Assembly: GCA_021613335.1 (NCBI GenBank)
Contig: JAJTWR010000254.1
Coordinates: 334,501 to 398,500, forward strand
Source: Whitmania pigra
Taxonomy: Eukaryota > Annelida > Clitellata > Hirudinida > Haemopidae
Direction of reading: 5' to 3'
DNA length: 64,000 nucleotides
Under the pieces are notes generated by a model, which made no database searches, was not told the DNA's origin, and saw only the letters and a program-made list of their open reading frames with translations. Made by a program: the position numbers and the translations under genes. This document shows positions 63,380-64,000 of the stretch, in pieces (the stretch's first letter is position 1; each line of letters opens with the position of its first letter).

Positions 63380-64000
63380 ATGCTGAGACCGGTTAAAATA
63401 TCATCAATCAAGCTATGACGCGAAATTCGATTTCTTTGAACATTGAGCGGAACACATGCGAATTATGTGGCAATTTGAAAATTTTCAAATGTTGAGCGAT
63501 GAAATCAGCTTTTTAATTCTTGCTGGTCGCATTCAACATTTGTCGACAAAATAGCATAAATTATAGTTACAAAAGTTACGTGATTAAATGAGTACTTCAA
63601 TTAAATGTCACTGGAGTCCAAAATATGGATAACTATTGATTTATTGAAAGTTACCAAGATTTTATTAAAATCACTAAATTGACATCTCGAAAAATTATTC
63701 GTAACAGAGGTGCATCTTTAGGAATTATCAATATTCAGTTTGCTATTGAATTTACTATATATTTGTAATGATAAGACAATTATTATCCATGTTATACGAT
63801 TTGTAGCTGCCTGTATTTATTGCGCTTGTTAGAAGTGTCTAATTTTCTGATGAGAATGAAACAAACACAGTGAACTAACAGCATGCAAACTAGCATCTAG
63901 ACGACAACATCAGGTTATTACCACGTGCCAATATTGATCAATCAGCCACATCGGCATCCACACACATCTCTAGACGCCGTGTTTTTAATTTTTTGTCATT
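63380..64000. other. AT-rich right edge
   Basis: I see no exon, RNA gene or repeat end in this stretch. Confidence 0.4.

Overview
The window is nuclear DNA from an invertebrate animal. Every host gene is split by short GT-AG introns, there are no operons, the intergenic DNA is AT-rich, and each recognisable protein has metazoan orthologues (agrin, beta-catenin, FBXL7, Gemin7). Protein character and transposon load suggest a protostome, perhaps a lophotrochozoan, but I cannot name the species. All gene models were built by hand, by matching splice sites and reading phase to conserved protein families.

Layout. 1-4.3 kb: a frameshifted non-LTR retrotransposon of the I-like type (endonuclease, reverse transcriptase, RNase H), followed at once by a tRNA-derived SINE whose 3' part copies the LINE's 3' hairpin. 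5.0-6.1 kb: ATP synthase epsilon subunit (+) converging on GEMIN7 (-). 6.9-10.4 kb: cytoplasmic dynein light intermediate chain (+). 11.0-14.0 kb: FBXL7-like F-box/LRR protein (-). 14.0-18.0 kb: a long divergent non-coding stretch. 18.0-26.4 kb: an agrin-like proteoglycan in 18 coding exons (+). 26.8-28.3 kb: a HERPUD-type ubiquitin-like gene (-, 3' part uncertain). 29.0-33.6 kb: a cGAS-like receptor / Mab-21-domain nucleotidyltransferase (-), whose first exon and upstream DNA are tandemly duplicated.

34-46 kb is a transposon graveyard: LTR-retrotransposon fragments, a hAT element inserted into one of them, a second hAT nested inside the first with perfect 8-bp target duplications, three LINE fragments, and two degenerate pieces derived from the SF3B1 splicing-factor gene. 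46.5-48.0 kb: MOB1 (-). 49.6-51.4 kb: twinfilin (-), with one intron of the minor U12 AT-AC class. 53.1-59.1 kb: beta-catenin/armadillo (+), 14 coding exons, with a long CAT-repeat microsatellite in one intron. 60.1-63.4 kb: a 3.3-kb hAT-like element with target duplication and a decayed DUF4371-type transposase.

The host genes are not a functional cluster. They are cytoskeletal (dynein LIC, twinfilin), signalling (MOB1, beta-catenin, agrin), protein-quality (HERPUD, FBXL7), RNA (Gemin7), mitochondrial (ATP synthase) and probable innate-immune (cGLR) genes. The parts most worth a second look are the cGLR with its duplicated first exon, the hairpin tail shared by LINE, SINE and 57-bp tail-only inserts, the U12 intron, the short agrin, and the beta-catenin model without an obvious N-terminal degron.
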